From Anoxynatronum buryatiense (GTDB lineage: Bacteria; Bacillota; Clostridia; Peptostreptococcales; Tindalliaceae): 64,000 nt of DNA. The notes below the pieces were generated by a model that saw only the letters and a program-made list of their open reading frames with translations, was not told the origin of the DNA and searched no databases. Position 1 is the first letter of the stretch. Every line of letters starts with the position of its first letter. The stretch lies in assembly GCF_900182905.1 (NCBI RefSeq), contig NZ_FXUF01000005.1, positions 1 through 64,000 of the forward strand, given 5' to 3'. The position numbers and the translations under genes were made by a program. Shown here in pieces: positions 8,796-16,132 of this stretch.

Positions 8796-9218
8796 TTGAG
8801 ATACACAGAAAAAAGAAAGACCACATTTAAGCATCATCCCTGCCATGACAGTTTTATCTGCAAGGCATGCGGAAAAGCCGTTGCGCCGGAAGGTGCCGGC
8901 ACAAAACACCGGAATCATTGTCCCGAATGTTTATCAAGCCTGCATGTGGATCATACGCCGGGAGACCGTGCGGCAGATTGCGACGGAATCATGGATCCCA
9001 TCGGCGTCTGGGTGAGAAAAAATGGCGAATGGGCCATCATCCACAGATGCACCCGTTGCGGTCACATGGGTTCCAACAGACTTGCGGCCGATGACAACCC
9101 GATTAAACTGATGTCTATCGCCCTGAAACCTTTGGCATCCCCACCGTTTCCCATTGAAGGACTGACCAGGTCTTTGGAAGTTTCCCCCGGTAAAGAAGGC
9201 GGGAGGGTGATACCATGA
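8796..9218 (+). CDS. RNHCP domain protein
   Basis: A 140-residue zinc-ribbon-like protein with C-K-A-C-G-K near residue 22, R-N-H-C-P-E-C near 44 (the motif that names the family) and C-T-R-C-G-H-M-G near 88. This gives three Cys pairs able to bind zinc. Its biochemical function is not established. It is often encoded beside rsgA, and here it overlaps rsgA by four bases (ATGA), suggesting a role in ribosome or RNA work. The start is TTG at 8796 with AGGAGGAG at 8781-8788, eight bases before. An ATG nine codons upstream lacks a ribosome binding site and lies before that Shine-Dalgarno. Confidence 0.85.
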   Translation: MRYTEKRKTTFKHHPCHDSFICKACGKAVAPEGAGTKHRNHCPECLSSLHVDHTPGDRAADCDGIMDPIGVWVRKNGEWAIIHRCTRCGHMGSNRLAADDNPIKLMSIALKPLASPPFPIEGLTRSLEVSPGKEGGRVIP

Positions 9219-10291
9219 TGACCAAACCCGAAAGCTTATGGAACAATGCCGGTATGGATGAACTTCGCAGGAATGAAGCGGCGGGTTACCCAGACCATTA
9301 TTTGGCCAGGGTCATCTCTCAGGATAAAGGTTTTTACCACGTTGTATGCGGGAATGAAGAGATCGTCGCAGAAATATCCGGAAAAATACGGTTTCAAGCC
9401 CGGCAATCAACCGATTATCCGGCTGTTGGTGATTTTGTTATGCTGGATCGACCCTGCGACAGCAGCGGACACGCCATCATCCACCACATCCTTTCCAGAA
9501 GGAGTCTTTTCAGTCGGAAATCTGCGGGTGGACAAAACGATGCGCAAGTGGTGGCAGCCAACATCGACATGGTGTTGATCTGCATGTCACTGAATGAAGA
9601 TTTCAATCTGAGGCGTCTTGAACGCTACCTGGCCCTTGCCTGGGAAAGCGGCGCGAATCCCGTTGTCGTTCTGACGAAGGCTGACCTTTGCGAAGATGTT
9701 GCGAGGAAGGTGCTTGCTGTTAATCATGTGGCACTGGGCGTCGATGTGATTGTCACTTCTGCCATGCATGAAGATGGTTTTGCCAGCATTGCAGCGCGTA
9801 TTAAGCCTGGCGACACCATTGCGTTGATCGGTTCATCAGGTGTGGGTAAATCGACGCTTGTCAATCGTCTGCTGTATGACGAGCGGTTGGCAACAAAAGC
9901 CATCAGGGAAAAAGACGGGCGGGGAAGACACACGACGACCCGGCGCGAGCTGTTCCGACTCCCCAATGGCGGCTTCGTTATTGATACCCCGGGAATGCGT
10001 GAAATTGGCATGTGGGAATCCACAGAAGGGGTTAACAAGACTTTCTCTGATGTGGAAACATTCTTCGGCAATTGCCGATTCAGTGACTGCACCCATACTT
10101 CTGAGCCGGGGTGCGCGATTCATGAAGCTCTGGAACAGGGAGCACTTTCCCATAAACGATGGGCGTCTTACCGGCAGTTAATGGCTGAGACGTCTTATCA
10201 GGATGACAAGGATACCTATCTCGCCGAGAAAACAAAAAAATTCAAGCAGATTGCCAAACTGAACAGGCAGGAAAAAAAGAAAAAGCCCTGA
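9215..10291 (+). CDS. rsgA: Ribosome small-subunit-dependent GTPase A
   Basis: Circularly permuted GTPase that assists late maturation of the 30S subunit. The 358 residues show an N-terminal OB-fold, then G4 T-K-A-D near 152, G1 G-S-S-G-V-G-K-S-T near 204-212 and G3 D-T-P-G near 255. The order G4-G1-G3 is diagnostic of the YjeQ/RsgA family. The C-terminal zinc finger has Cys near 285, C-T-H and a final Cys near 299, followed by a Lys-rich tail. The ATG overlaps the RNHCP stop as ATGA. The N-terminal extension (about 20 residues before the OB fold) is somewhat longer than in Bacillus. A strong terminator follows. Confidence 0.96.
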   Translation: MMTKPESLWNNAGMDELRRNEAAGYPDHYLARVISQDKGFYHVVCGNEEIVAEISGKIRFQARQSTDYPAVGDFVMLDRPCDSSGHAIIHHILSRRSLFSRKSAGGQNDAQVVAANIDMVLICMSLNEDFNLRRLERYLALAWESGANPVVVLTKADLCEDVARKVLAVNHVALGVDVIVTSAMHEDGFASIAARIKPGDTIALIGSSGVGKSTLVNRLLYDERLATKAIREKDGRGRHTTTRRELFRLPNGGFVIDTPGMREIGMWESTEGVNKTFSDVETFFGNCRFSDCTHTSEPGCAIHEALEQGALSHKRWASYRQLMAETSYQDDKDTYLAEKTKKFKQIAKLNRQEKKKKP

Positions 10292-10300
10292 TTTTAGATA

Positions 10301-10339
10301 AGCCATTGTATGCAGCAACCGCTGCGTACAATGGCTTTT
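10301..10339 (+). terminator. Terminator after rsgA
   Basis: AGCCATTGTATGCAGC pairs with GCTGCGTACAATGGCT (one mismatch) around a four-base loop, followed by a short T-rich tail. It lies ten bases after the rsgA stop. Confidence 0.85.
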
Positions 10340-10401
10340 ATTGAAAAAATCTGTCTGGTTGTCTTCCGGTCAATGAATCTCCAAAAGAAAGGGTGAGAAG
10401 G

Positions 10402-11061
10402 ATGACAATGCCTCAACTGAACCTGATGGGCTGGACAGCCGCCATTCTCATTATTTTTTCACTGCTGACTCAATCTCTCTTCAGCCGCCGCTGGCTGGCC
10501 ATGTTGGGCACCCTGCTGTTTGTGGTCTATACCTGGCAGCTGCGCCTCTACCCTTTACTGGCCGTCTGCATTCTCCTGGCTCTGGTGAGTGCCTGGTATG
10601 TCATGCGGGTGCACACCACCCAGCCCCAGGAATTTTTCCAGCACTTTGACGTTGCCACCGACAGCACTTATCTGAAGCTGTTTCTGGATTTTCACCAGAA
10701 AGAGCTGAAAGAAATTTACCCGGACTATTCCCTGCCCCGGGACGAATCTGTCATCGCTTTTTTCGTTTTGCGAAACCTGGTGCCGGCAGGCATTTTTGTG
10801 GCATCGGAAATGGAGCCTCACGTGCTATACGTGCATGTGGACTTTGTGATTCCCCGGTACCGGGATTATAAGATTGCCCGGTATATGTACGAGCAACAGG
10901 CCGACTTTTTTCTTAAACGGGGTTACACCACTCTCTGGACGGTATCCCGCCAGCTGAAGCACACCCGTTACCTGAACAAAATGGGTTTCAGGGCACGTTC
11001 CATCGAGGGGCGGGTCTATTACGTCAAAGACCTGCGCCCGCATGAAGCGGCTTCTCCTTAA
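10402..11061 (+). CDS. YgjV-like membrane protein fused to a GNAT-like domain
   Basis: The 219-residue product begins with about 70 residues forming three hydrophobic helices separated by short Arg-containing loops, like YgjV-type small inner-membrane proteins. The rest is soluble, with the strand-helix pattern of a GNAT acetyltransferase: V-L-Y-V-H-V-D-F-V-I-P-R-Y-R-D-Y-K-I-A strand and acetyl-CoA loop near 145-165, then R-Y-L-N-K-M-G-F near 190. The fold assignment of the second half is inferred. Start: ATG at 10402, eight bases after AAAGGG; a GTG at 10393 and ATG at 10408 are alternatives. It is separated from rsgA by a terminator, so it is probably its own unit. Substrate unknown. Confidence 0.7.
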   Translation: MTMPQLNLMGWTAAILIIFSLLTQSLFSRRWLAMLGTLLFVVYTWQLRLYPLLAVCILLALVSAWYVMRVHTTQPQEFFQHFDVATDSTYLKLFLDFHQKELKEIYPDYSLPRDESVIAFFVLRNLVPAGIFVASEMEPHVLYVHVDFVIPRYRDYKIARYMYEQQADFFLKRGYTTLWTVSRQLKHTRYLNKMGFRARSIEGRVYYVKDLRPHEAASP

Positions 11062-11071
11062 TGGCAGTTTG

Positions 11072-11142
11072 GAGATCCGTTCCCAGAAAAAGAAAAATTA
11101 GACCACCTGCCTGATTTCCTATAAATAGATTGTATCATTCCA
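11072..11142 (-). pseudogene. Remnant of a glyoxalase-fold (VOC) gene with an internal deletion
   Basis: This short stretch matches two separate parts of the intact VOC gene at 14185-14622. Bases up to CCTATAAAT (11126) match the region around 14363-14419, and the following AGATTGTATCAT matches the gene's start at 14611-14622. About 190 bases between them are missing. The junction falls at a short AAT shared by both ends, suggesting a small-homology deletion. The C-terminal part of the gene is also absent, replaced by the upstream + strand gene. It marks the left edge of the duplicated block. Confidence 0.75.
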
Positions 11143-11165
11143 GCCCGTCCTTTTTATTTTCAAAG

Positions 11166-11656
11166 TTATCGCTCTTCTTCTTTGTGCGATTGGCTCAATG
11201 CCTTTTCATAGTTTTTGACAAAATAGCGTTTGCCTTTTTTAATCACTTCATGTCCTTCCACCTCCAGCAACATCTTTTGCTGGTCTATACCGCCTGGATA
11301 CTTTTCATTTAATTCTCCGTCCTTTTTTAGTGTGCGCCAGTAAGGCGTTATATCTTTACTTCCCAGATCTTCCCGTTCCTGTGATGCATTGGCAACAATG
11401 TTGATAAATATGCCGGCTGTCAGCTGGCAAGTGAAGTCGGCTCCGTGTTTTTGGGCAAGGTAATCTCTAATTTCGTGGGAAGTAATCAATTCTCCCTCAG
11501 GTATTCTTTTCATCACCTCATCATATTCAATGGGAGCTGCTATCAGCATATTGCCGCAGCCAAACCGCTTTGCCATCTTGTTATCATGACCGACAAATTC
11601 AATTTTGGGCAGATCTCCTGAATTGTTGAGTTTCTCGTTGAAAGTTTTTTAGGCAT
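11166..11656 (-). pseudogene. MGMT-like (alkyltransferase-like) protein, copy A, frameshifted
   Basis: Nearly identical to the intact gene at 14650-15141. The original ATG at 11656 is still present, but one base is missing from the fifth codon (the intact copy has an extra T after the A-run), throwing the first 27 codons out of frame. Translation could restart at an in-frame ATG at 11576, giving 136 residues without the N-terminal tail; that start has no clear Shine-Dalgarno. The core DNA-binding-type domain is unchanged, so a restarted product might still fold. Most likely a decaying duplicate. Confidence 0.75.
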
Positions 11657-11689
11657 GAAGGACGCCTCCTTTTCAGGCTTTCACTCTTA

Positions 11690-12022
11690 TCATTTTTCCT
11701 TATACCTATTTTTTTGATTGAAGAATGTCATATCTGCATATCCAGCAAATATTTTACCTGAGTGCTTGACTCCGCTTGGAATAAAATATCTGTCTCCTTT
11801 GGAATATGTATTATTTACGCCATCAATCGTTAATTTAATCTTACCTTCAAGAACGATCCCCCATTGTTCTTCGTGTGAATGCTCTGCTAAATCAACATCC
11901 TCTTCAAACTTCATAAATATAATCTGATGATTTTCTCCTTGTGACAGATATGCTGTAATACCCTTAATTGGAATATCTGCCTCCGGCAACTCAATGATTG
12001 GTTTAGGAAATAGTGTTGTCAT
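11690..12022 (-). CDS. Cupin-domain protein
   Basis: A single-domain cupin of 110 residues. Motif 1 contains H-S-H-x-x-E-Q-W-G-I-V-L-E-G near residues 47-60 and motif 2 ends in G-D-R-Y-F-I-P-x-G-V-K-H-S-G near 75-88. The metal ligands His, His, Glu and the second-motif His are present, so metal binding is expected. The start ATG at 12022 has GAAGGGAG upstream. It lies in the A+T-rich island between the broken MGMT-like and ACT-domain copies and has no counterpart in the second copy, so it was inserted or lost after duplication. Function beyond a small-molecule-binding cupin cannot be told. Confidence 0.85.
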   Translation of the reverse strand: MTTLFPKPIIELPEADIPIKGITAYLSQGENHQIIFMKFEEDVDLAEHSHEEQWGIVLEGKIKLTIDGVNNTYSKGDRYFIPSGVKHSGKIFAGYADMTFFNQKNRYKEK

Positions 12023-12181
12023 GATTTTACTCCCTTCTCCCTCTTATTCCAGTTTTTATAGATCAATGGATCCTTCATTCTGCTGCAAAAAATTGGATCA
12101 GGATTCACGGCTGAAGCAGGGCACGGCCTGGTCCTTTTTTCAGGTTTGCTGTCAGCTCTGCACGCATCTTTAACCATGTCT

Positions 12182-12571
12182 CTATGTTATGACTTCATAT
12201 CCTTCACTGGTCAACGCTTGTATTGCGTTATCAAAGTCTTGGCTCTTTAGAAGAATGTAGTCAGTATCGAAGGTGGATATGGCAAATATACTTATTTTTC
12301 TTTGCGCTAAGACGGTACTGATTGAAGAAAGAATGCCAATCAGCGAAAAATCCAGAGGACCTTCTACTTTTAGCATCTTCCAATCCTTTTCACATTTCAC
12401 ATGATCTGGAATGTATTCTTAAGAGCATACGATTGACAGTTCCTCAAAAGTTCCTGTTATGGAATAAAATCCACTGTCTTTAGCCCAATCAGGGACGGGT
12501 TGATGATGATCCAGCCTGCAAACCCCATATGTCTCATTAATGGCTTTCATTGTTAACTTTTTTCCCAGCAT
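12182..12571 (-). pseudogene. ACT-domain protein, copy A, interrupted by a nonsense codon
   Basis: The same 129-codon reading frame as the intact copy at 15525-15914, with closely similar sequence throughout. A CAA glutamine codon of the intact gene (in the S-Q-E-Y-I-P segment) is TAA here, at 12419-12421. The downstream half still reads as an open ACT domain with F-S-L-I-G-I-L and the I-S-I-F-A-I-S strand. The ATG at 12571 is preceded by GTGGGG. Reinitiation at an ATG at 12400 could yield a 72-residue C-terminal ACT domain. Confidence 0.85.
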
Positions 12572-12676
12572 CCCCACGTTCACTCCCTCATCTTTAACAG
12601 AAAATAACCGCTGGTACTCATTTCGCTCTTCATCCAAAAATTCCTTCTTTTTTCCAGGATTGATGGTTGTCATCAC
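12572..12676 (-). pseudogene. Short coding remnant shared with 17678-17746
   Basis: In frame with and upstream of the broken ACT gene, this stretch reads as a hydrophilic peptide containing K-K-K-E-F-L-D-E-E-R-N-E-Y. A similar peptide, K-K-E-I-L-V-K-E-R-N-E-Y, is encoded at 17678-17746. The shared coding pattern suggests that both are ends of a common lost gene. I do not recognise the family. Confidence 0.4.
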
Positions 12677-12797
12677 TCAGAATTTTCATCGACGTATTCG
12701 CGTTTTCGGAAGAAGCCTTTCTTGGTCATGGGCCCGCTTGCAGGGCATCACAGGCCGGATATTCCGGTCAAGGAGGGTTTTGCAGATAAAAGGGGGT

Positions 12798-13418
12798 TTA
12801 TATCCGGCGTCTACTGCTAAGGATGGGTTCACTCACATCAGGTTTCAGATGTTCTGCTGTATCGCCATTTACTCCCAACCCCAAAATGGGGTCTAATGCG
12901 TTTCTTTCAATCTCCTTTTGCGGCAAATAGGCTAACTTCATGGTATGTGGAACGCATTTCATCAAGTCTGTCACAATTTTTTTCGCTTTTTCACTTTCTA
13001 CAAAGGCTTTATCTTGAACATGCTTGATGAAGTAGCAGGGCTTTCGCGTGGCAATCATCCAGGTATTTGGTTTTTCCACAAACAATGTGCACTGCTCCTT
13101 TAACTCATGGATGCGCTTTTGCTTTAAACGTATCGCATCCATTTCTCTGGAAAGCTCTTCCTCGCACCTGGTTAACACACTAACAATCTCGTCCATTCCC
13201 TTGTTGTTCATGTATTGGTACACTTCGTTGAGAGAAATGCCCAGACTGGTTAGTTCTTTACTTCGAAGAATTCTTTCCCCGTGGGTGAAATTGTAATATC
13301 TGTAATTGGTTTCTTCATCTTTTTCAGGTGCCAGAATTTTGAATTTTTCATAATGCTTCAGTGTTTTGATGCTAACACCCATCCATTTGGAAAACTCACT
13401 GACTCTATATTTTTTCAT
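12798..13418 (-). CDS. MerR-family regulator, probably truncated at the C-terminus
   Basis: The N-terminal winged-helix domain is clear: Y-R-V-S-E-F-S-K-W-M-G-V-S-I-K-T-L-K-H-Y-E near residues 3-23, then N-Y-R-Y-Y (32-36). A coiled-coil follows (75-110). Residues about 115-195 look like the first half of a GyrI-type effector-binding domain (R-K-P-C-Y-F-I and later L-G-L-G-V-N). Full regulators of this type run to about 270 residues; this one ends at 206 with a low-complexity S-S-R-R-R-I tail, so the ligand domain has probably been cut off. The ATG at 13418 follows AAAGGA by six bases. It may bind its own promoter region, where CTGTC-CCGTT-GACAG lies at 13463-13477. Confidence 0.7.
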   Translation of the reverse strand: MKKYRVSEFSKWMGVSIKTLKHYEKFKILAPEKDEETNYRYYNFTHGERILRSKELTSLGISLNEVYQYMNNKGMDEIVSVLTRCEEELSREMDAIRLKQKRIHELKEQCTLFVEKPNTWMIATRKPCYFIKHVQDKAFVESEKAKKIVTDLMKCVPHTMKLAYLPQKEIERNALDPILGLGVNGDTAEHLKPDVSEPILSSRRRI

Positions 13419-13462
13419 AACGCTTCCTTTATCTCCCTTATGCAAGCTTCAATACTGCCCTG

Positions 13463-13477
13463 CTGTCCCGTTGACAG
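13463..13477. promoter_or_regulatory. Possible MerR-type operator
   Basis: CTGTC and GACAG form an inverted repeat with a 5-base centre, about 45 bases upstream of the merR-family start. MerR proteins bind such repeats between widely spaced -35 and -10 boxes. The promoter boxes are not clear here, so the assignment is tentative. Confidence 0.3.
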
Positions 13478-13555
13478 TTTCAGCTTCAACAAGTTGGCTT
13501 CATATGATGACTTCTTTTCTTCTGCCGATGTTTATTTTCCACTGAGTCACATAGA

Positions 13556-13606
13556 AACTGGCTTGTTCACAAGATGGTTTCCTAAACCACTCATACGGAG
13601 CCAGTT
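13556..13606. repeat. Nested imperfect palindrome of 51 bases
   Basis: Outer arms AACTGGCT (13556-13563) and AGCCAGTT (13599-13606) are perfectly complementary. An inner stem TGGTTT (13575-13580) pairs with AAACCA (13584-13589) around three bases. The asymmetric unpaired segments between the stems recall a folded recombination site or a small structured RNA. It lies in the gap between the MerR gene and the broken RidA gene. No T-run follows on either strand. Confidence 0.4.
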
Positions 13607-13678
13607 ATTATCTTTTCACCTTTTCTCCTAACCATTACTTTTGTCTGTTTGTCTGCTTCAAGCGTCTATCACAGCGCC

Positions 13679-13795
13679 CTACCCGTCGATGAGCATTGCA
13701 CTCTGCCCCCCGGCAGCACTAAATGCTTTATTATATGCTGGGATTTCAGGGTATAAAGCCGTTTTCTGGTAATAATAGGGTCCTTCTTCAGTGGG
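13679..13795 (-). pseudogene. C-terminal gene remnant, family unknown
   Basis: A short open stretch directly after the broken RidA gene and in the same frame reads with normal codon use. It includes Y-Y-Y-Q-K-T-A-L-Y-P-E-I-P-A-Y-N-K and ends G-G-Q-S-A-M-L-I-D-G before a TAG at 13679-13681. It has no start or ribosome binding site, so it is the tail of a gene whose front was deleted. I do not recognise it. Confidence 0.4.
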
Positions 13796-13798
13796 TCA

Positions 13799-14188
13799 TC
13801 ACTCGATGTCTGCGCATGCCCACGCATCAATTTCCACTTTATACGCAGAATCAGCTAAAGCGGTTACATACAGCATCGTCATACAGGGCTCGTGTCCATT
13901 GAAAGCTTTAGCTATAACTTCTCTTCTTGCGCTGTCAATGTCTCCCACCAGATAAAAAACTACCTTCACCAAGTCTTCCATGTTCATATTTGCTGCATGC
14001 AAGTTTTTAGCGATATTATCGATGGCAATTTCAATTTACTTCATTGGATCCGTTGGAACAAACCCATTCTCATCTTTTCCCAGTTGACCGGATAAGACGA
14101 GCCATCGGGTATTTCCTGAAACTTCAATTTGGTGTGTATAAGCGGCCAAAGGGCTGTGGATGTTGCCAGGATTTCGAAACGCTTTCAT
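13799..14188 (-). pseudogene. RidA/YjgF-family protein, interrupted by a nonsense codon
   Basis: Read through, the frame gives a typical RidA protein: S-P-L-A-A-Y-T-H-Q-I near residue 12, L-V-L-S-G-Q-L-G-K-D-E near 31-41, then V-K-V-V-F-Y-L-V-G-D-I and E-I-D-A-W-A. RidA enzymes deaminate reactive enamine/imine intermediates. A TAA at 14036-14038 falls after D-P-M-K, where relatives have glutamine (CAA), cutting the protein after 50 residues. The usual catalytic arginine context (Y-V-x-R) is also absent here. The ATG at 14188 has AGGAG seven bases upstream and overlaps the stop of the VOC gene as ATGA, so the two were once coupled. Confidence 0.8.
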
Positions 14189-14622
14189 AAGATCACTCCT
14201 TCTTTTACCCGTTTCGCCATTGGATGATTTTCTTCGAACTGCACCAGGTCCCACAGGTTTCCATACAAGTCTTTAAACACTGCAACCGTGCCATAATTTT
14301 GTTCCTTCGGCTCTCTCACAAATTCTATCCCATTTGCCATCATTGCGTTATAATCTCTCCAAAAATCATCTGTTCCCAGAAATAAAAAAATGCGACTCCC
14401 TGCCTGATTTCCTATAAATGTAAGTTGTTCAGGTTTAGAGGCCCTTGCAAGTAATATGGTGGTTCCTGATGAGCCGGGCGGAGATACCACAACCCAGCGT
14501 TTATCTTGTGCTGGTTGGTACGTATCTTCAACCAGATCAAATCGAAGTTTTTTTGTATAAAATTCAATGGCTTCATCATAGTCTCTTACCACTAACGCAA
14601 TATGCACAATAGATTGTATCAT
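14185..14622 (-). CDS. VOC (glyoxalase-fold) protein
   Basis: 145 residues with two beta-alpha-beta-beta-beta units of the vicinal oxygen chelate superfamily: H-I-A-L-V-V-R-D-Y-D-E-A-I-E-F-Y-T-K near residues 7-24, R-W-V-V-V-S-P-P-G-S-S-G-T-T near 42-56, and F-K-D-L-Y-G-N-L-W-D-L-V-Q near 117-129. Metal-ligand candidates are His7 and a Glu in the last strand. It is a close paralog of the protein at 17111-17533, and a deleted third copy remains at 11072-11142. Start ATG at 14622 has AAGGA nine bases upstream. Members act as lyases, dioxygenases or resistance proteins; the activity here cannot be told. Confidence 0.85.
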   Translation of the reverse strand: MIQSIVHIALVVRDYDEAIEFYTKKLRFDLVEDTYQPAQDKRWVVVSPPGSSGTTILLARASKPEQLTFIGNQAGSRIFLFLGTDDFWRDYNAMMANGIEFVREPKEQNYGTVAVFKDLYGNLWDLVQFEENHPMAKRVKEGVIL

Positions 14623-14649
14623 GCCAGCCCGTCCTTTTTATTTTCAAAG

Positions 14650-15141
14650 TTATCGCTCTTCTTCTTTGTGCGATTGGCTCAATGCCTTTTCATAGTCTTT
14701 GACAAAATAGCGCTTACCTTTTTTAATCACTTCATGCCCTTCCATTTCCAGCAACATCTTTTGCTGGTCTATACCGCCTGGATACTTTTCATTTAATTCT
14801 CCGTCCTTTTTTAATGTGCGCCAGTAAGGCGTTATCTCTTTACTTCCCAGATCTTCCCGTTCCTGTGATGCATTGGCAACAATGTTGATAAATATGCCGG
14901 CTGTCAGCTGGCAAGTGAAGTCGGCTCCGTGTTTTTGGGCAAGATAATCTCTAATTTCGTGGGAAGTAATCAATTCTCCCTCAGGTATTCTTTTCATCAC
15001 CTCATCATATTCAACGGGAGCTGCTATCAGCATATTGCCGCAGCCAAACCGCTTTGCCATCTTGTTATCATGACCGACAAATTCAATTTTGGGCAAATCT
15101 CCTGAATGGTTGAGTTTCTCGTTGAAAGATTTTTTTGGCAT
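14650..15141 (-). CDS. MGMT-like (alkyltransferase-like) DNA-binding protein, intact copy
   Basis: 163 residues. The central part resembles the winged-helix domain of O6-methylguanine methyltransferases and ATL proteins: R-I-P-E-G-E-L-I-T-S-H-E-I near residues 50-62, a recognition-helix region around G-I-F-I-N-I-V-A-N-A, then I-T-P-Y-W-R near 105 and D-G-E-L near 112. Where MGMT has the methyl-accepting Pro-Cys-His-Arg, this protein has P-Y-W-R, so it cannot transfer methyl groups to cysteine and would only bind alkylated DNA, as ATLs do. The homology is judged by eye and is distant. The start has AAGGGAG upstream. A frameshifted copy lies at 11166-11656. Confidence 0.6.
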   Translation of the reverse strand: MPKKSFNEKLNHSGDLPKIEFVGHDNKMAKRFGCGNMLIAAPVEYDEVMKRIPEGELITSHEIRDYLAQKHGADFTCQLTAGIFINIVANASQEREDLGSKEITPYWRTLKKDGELNEKYPGGIDQQKMLLEMEGHEVIKKGKRYFVKDYEKALSQSHKEEER

Positions 15142-15187
15142 ACATATTCTCCCTTCTCAATCTTTGGTCCTACCGATAAATTCAAAT

Positions 15188-15475
15188 CTATTTTTCTGGA
15201 CTAGACTGGCTTACGAATGCCAGATTTGTAATAGTACCTAGTATAAGGGCGGACAAAAGAGCTAAACCAGCTGAAGCTATTATCCATAATACTAGTTCCA
15301 TCTCCCGAAATGTATATAAGCAATAGCATCCTAAAATGATAAACATTAAGACATAATCAAAAACTCTAAACTTCGTAATGCCACGCTTCTTTATAATCTT
15401 AGAAAGAGTAAACTGAAATCCCCCTGAAACATAATCGAAAAGAACTTCTACTGCTATTTCCAATATAACACCCAT
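15188..15475 (-). CDS. Small membrane protein of unknown function
   Basis: 95 residues. An N-terminal amphipathic stretch, a basic segment (K-I-I-K-K-R-G near residue 25) and two long hydrophobic helices (about 38-55 and 62-85) are visible. ATG at 15475 follows AGGAG by seven bases; a GTG two codons earlier is possible. It sits between the intact MGMT-like and ACT-domain genes, at the place where the other copy has a cupin. No family recognised. Confidence 0.6.
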   Translation of the reverse strand: MGVILEIAVEVLFDYVSGGFQFTLSKIIKKRGITKFRVFDYVLMFIILGCYCLYTFREMELVLWIIASAGLALLSALILGTITNLAFVSQSSPEK

Positions 15476-15524
15476 AAGCACTCTCCTGACTTGTTATAAC
15501 AGCACACATGTCTACACTGTGTCT

Positions 15525-15914
15525 TCATGCTATGATTTCATATCCTTCATTGCTCAACGCTTCTATCGCATTGTCAAAGTCTTTGCTCTTTAGAAGAATG
15601 TAGTCAGTATCGAAGGTGGATATGGCAAATATACTTATTTTTCTTTGCGCTAATACTGTACTGATTGAAGAAAGAATGCCAATCAGTGAAAAATCCAGTG
15701 GCCCTTCTACTTTTAGCATCTTCCAATCTTTTTCACATTTCACATGATCCGGAATGTATTCTTGGGAGCATACGATTGACAGTTCCTCAAAAGTTCTTGT
15801 TATGGAATAAAAATTACTGTCTTTAGCCCACTCAGGTACTGGTTGATGATGATCGAGTCTGCAAACCCCATATAGCTCATTGATTGCTTTCATTACTAAT
15901 TTTTTTCCCAACAC
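15525..15914 (-). CDS. ACT-domain protein, intact copy
   Basis: 129 residues with two ACT-like halves. The first includes Y-G-V-C-R-L-D and F-Y-S-I-T-R-T; the second has W-K-M-L-K-V-E-G-P-L-D-F-S-L-I-G-I-L-S-S-I near 70-90 and D-T-D-Y-I-L-L-K near 107. The build matches small standalone ACT proteins (CASTOR/N-terminal-aspartokinase-like), which sense amino acids. The start is GTG at 15914 with GGAAG four bases before it, a weak site. The paralog at 12182-12571 has the same length but a nonsense codon. It lies downstream of the UPF0303 gene and the DUF3788-like remnant. Confidence 0.75.
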   Translation of the reverse strand: MLGKKLVMKAINELYGVCRLDHHQPVPEWAKDSNFYSITRTFEELSIVCSQEYIPDHVKCEKDWKMLKVEGPLDFSLIGILSSISTVLAQRKISIFAISTFDTDYILLKSKDFDNAIEALSNEGYEIIA

Positions 15915-16003
15915 TTCACTTCCATTCCCTCATATTTTTAATAATAACGCCACACGCATCCGCACCAAGGTTCAATCTCATAGACTGAATAACAAGTTGA
16001 ACC

Positions 16004-16132
16004 CTATTTTTTGTTAGGTTTTCGCTTAATTTGCAGCAACTTCTCTATTTCTGGAAATAGTGATGTATCAGTCAATTCAAACATCATCCATTTTCCATCG
16101 TGGTAAGTGAAGTTATTTTCGTGCTTTGCAAT
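16004..16132 (-). pseudogene. C-terminal remnant resembling DUF3788 proteins
   Basis: Directly after the UPF0303 stop, a 42-codon open stretch reads Y-H-D-G-K-W-M-M-F-E-L, P-E-I-E-K-L-L-Q-I-K-R-K-P-N-K-K and a TAG at 16004-16006. The pattern G-K-W ... L-L-x-I-K-R-K-P is that of the C-terminus of DUF3788 family proteins. No start codon or ribosome binding site remains, so the front two thirds are gone, apparently replaced by the UPF0303 gene. Confidence 0.6.

Larger units (their letters stand above)
11072..12571. repeat. Copy A of a duplicated gene block (pairs with about 14363-15914)
   Basis: Bases about 11120-11656 are near-identical to 14613-15141 (VOC start, spacer, whole MGMT-like gene), and 12182-12571 is near-identical to 15525-15914 (ACT-domain gene). 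Between these blocks copy A has a cupin gene and copy B a membrane-protein gene. All three matched genes in copy A are damaged, whereas their copy B partners are intact. This shows duplication followed by relaxed selection on one copy. Confidence 0.85.
14363..15914. repeat. Copy B of the duplicated gene block (pairs with 11072-12571)
   Basis: Intact partner of copy A. It carries the VOC gene, the MGMT-like gene and the ACT-domain gene in the same order and strand. The spacer between VOC and MGMT-like genes is conserved almost base for base. The membrane-protein gene at 15188-15475 occupies the place held by the cupin in copy A. Confidence 0.85.

Noticed and set aside
12182-14188. Reassignment of TAA to glutamine
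   Set aside because: Two in-frame TAA codons replace Gln, but TAA ends many intact genes in the window (for example 114-116 and 3298-3300).
14650-15141. Active O6-methylguanine-DNA methyltransferase
   Set aside because: The methyl-accepting Pro-Cys-His-Arg is replaced by Pro-Tyr-Trp-Arg, so only an alkyltransferase-like binding role is possible.
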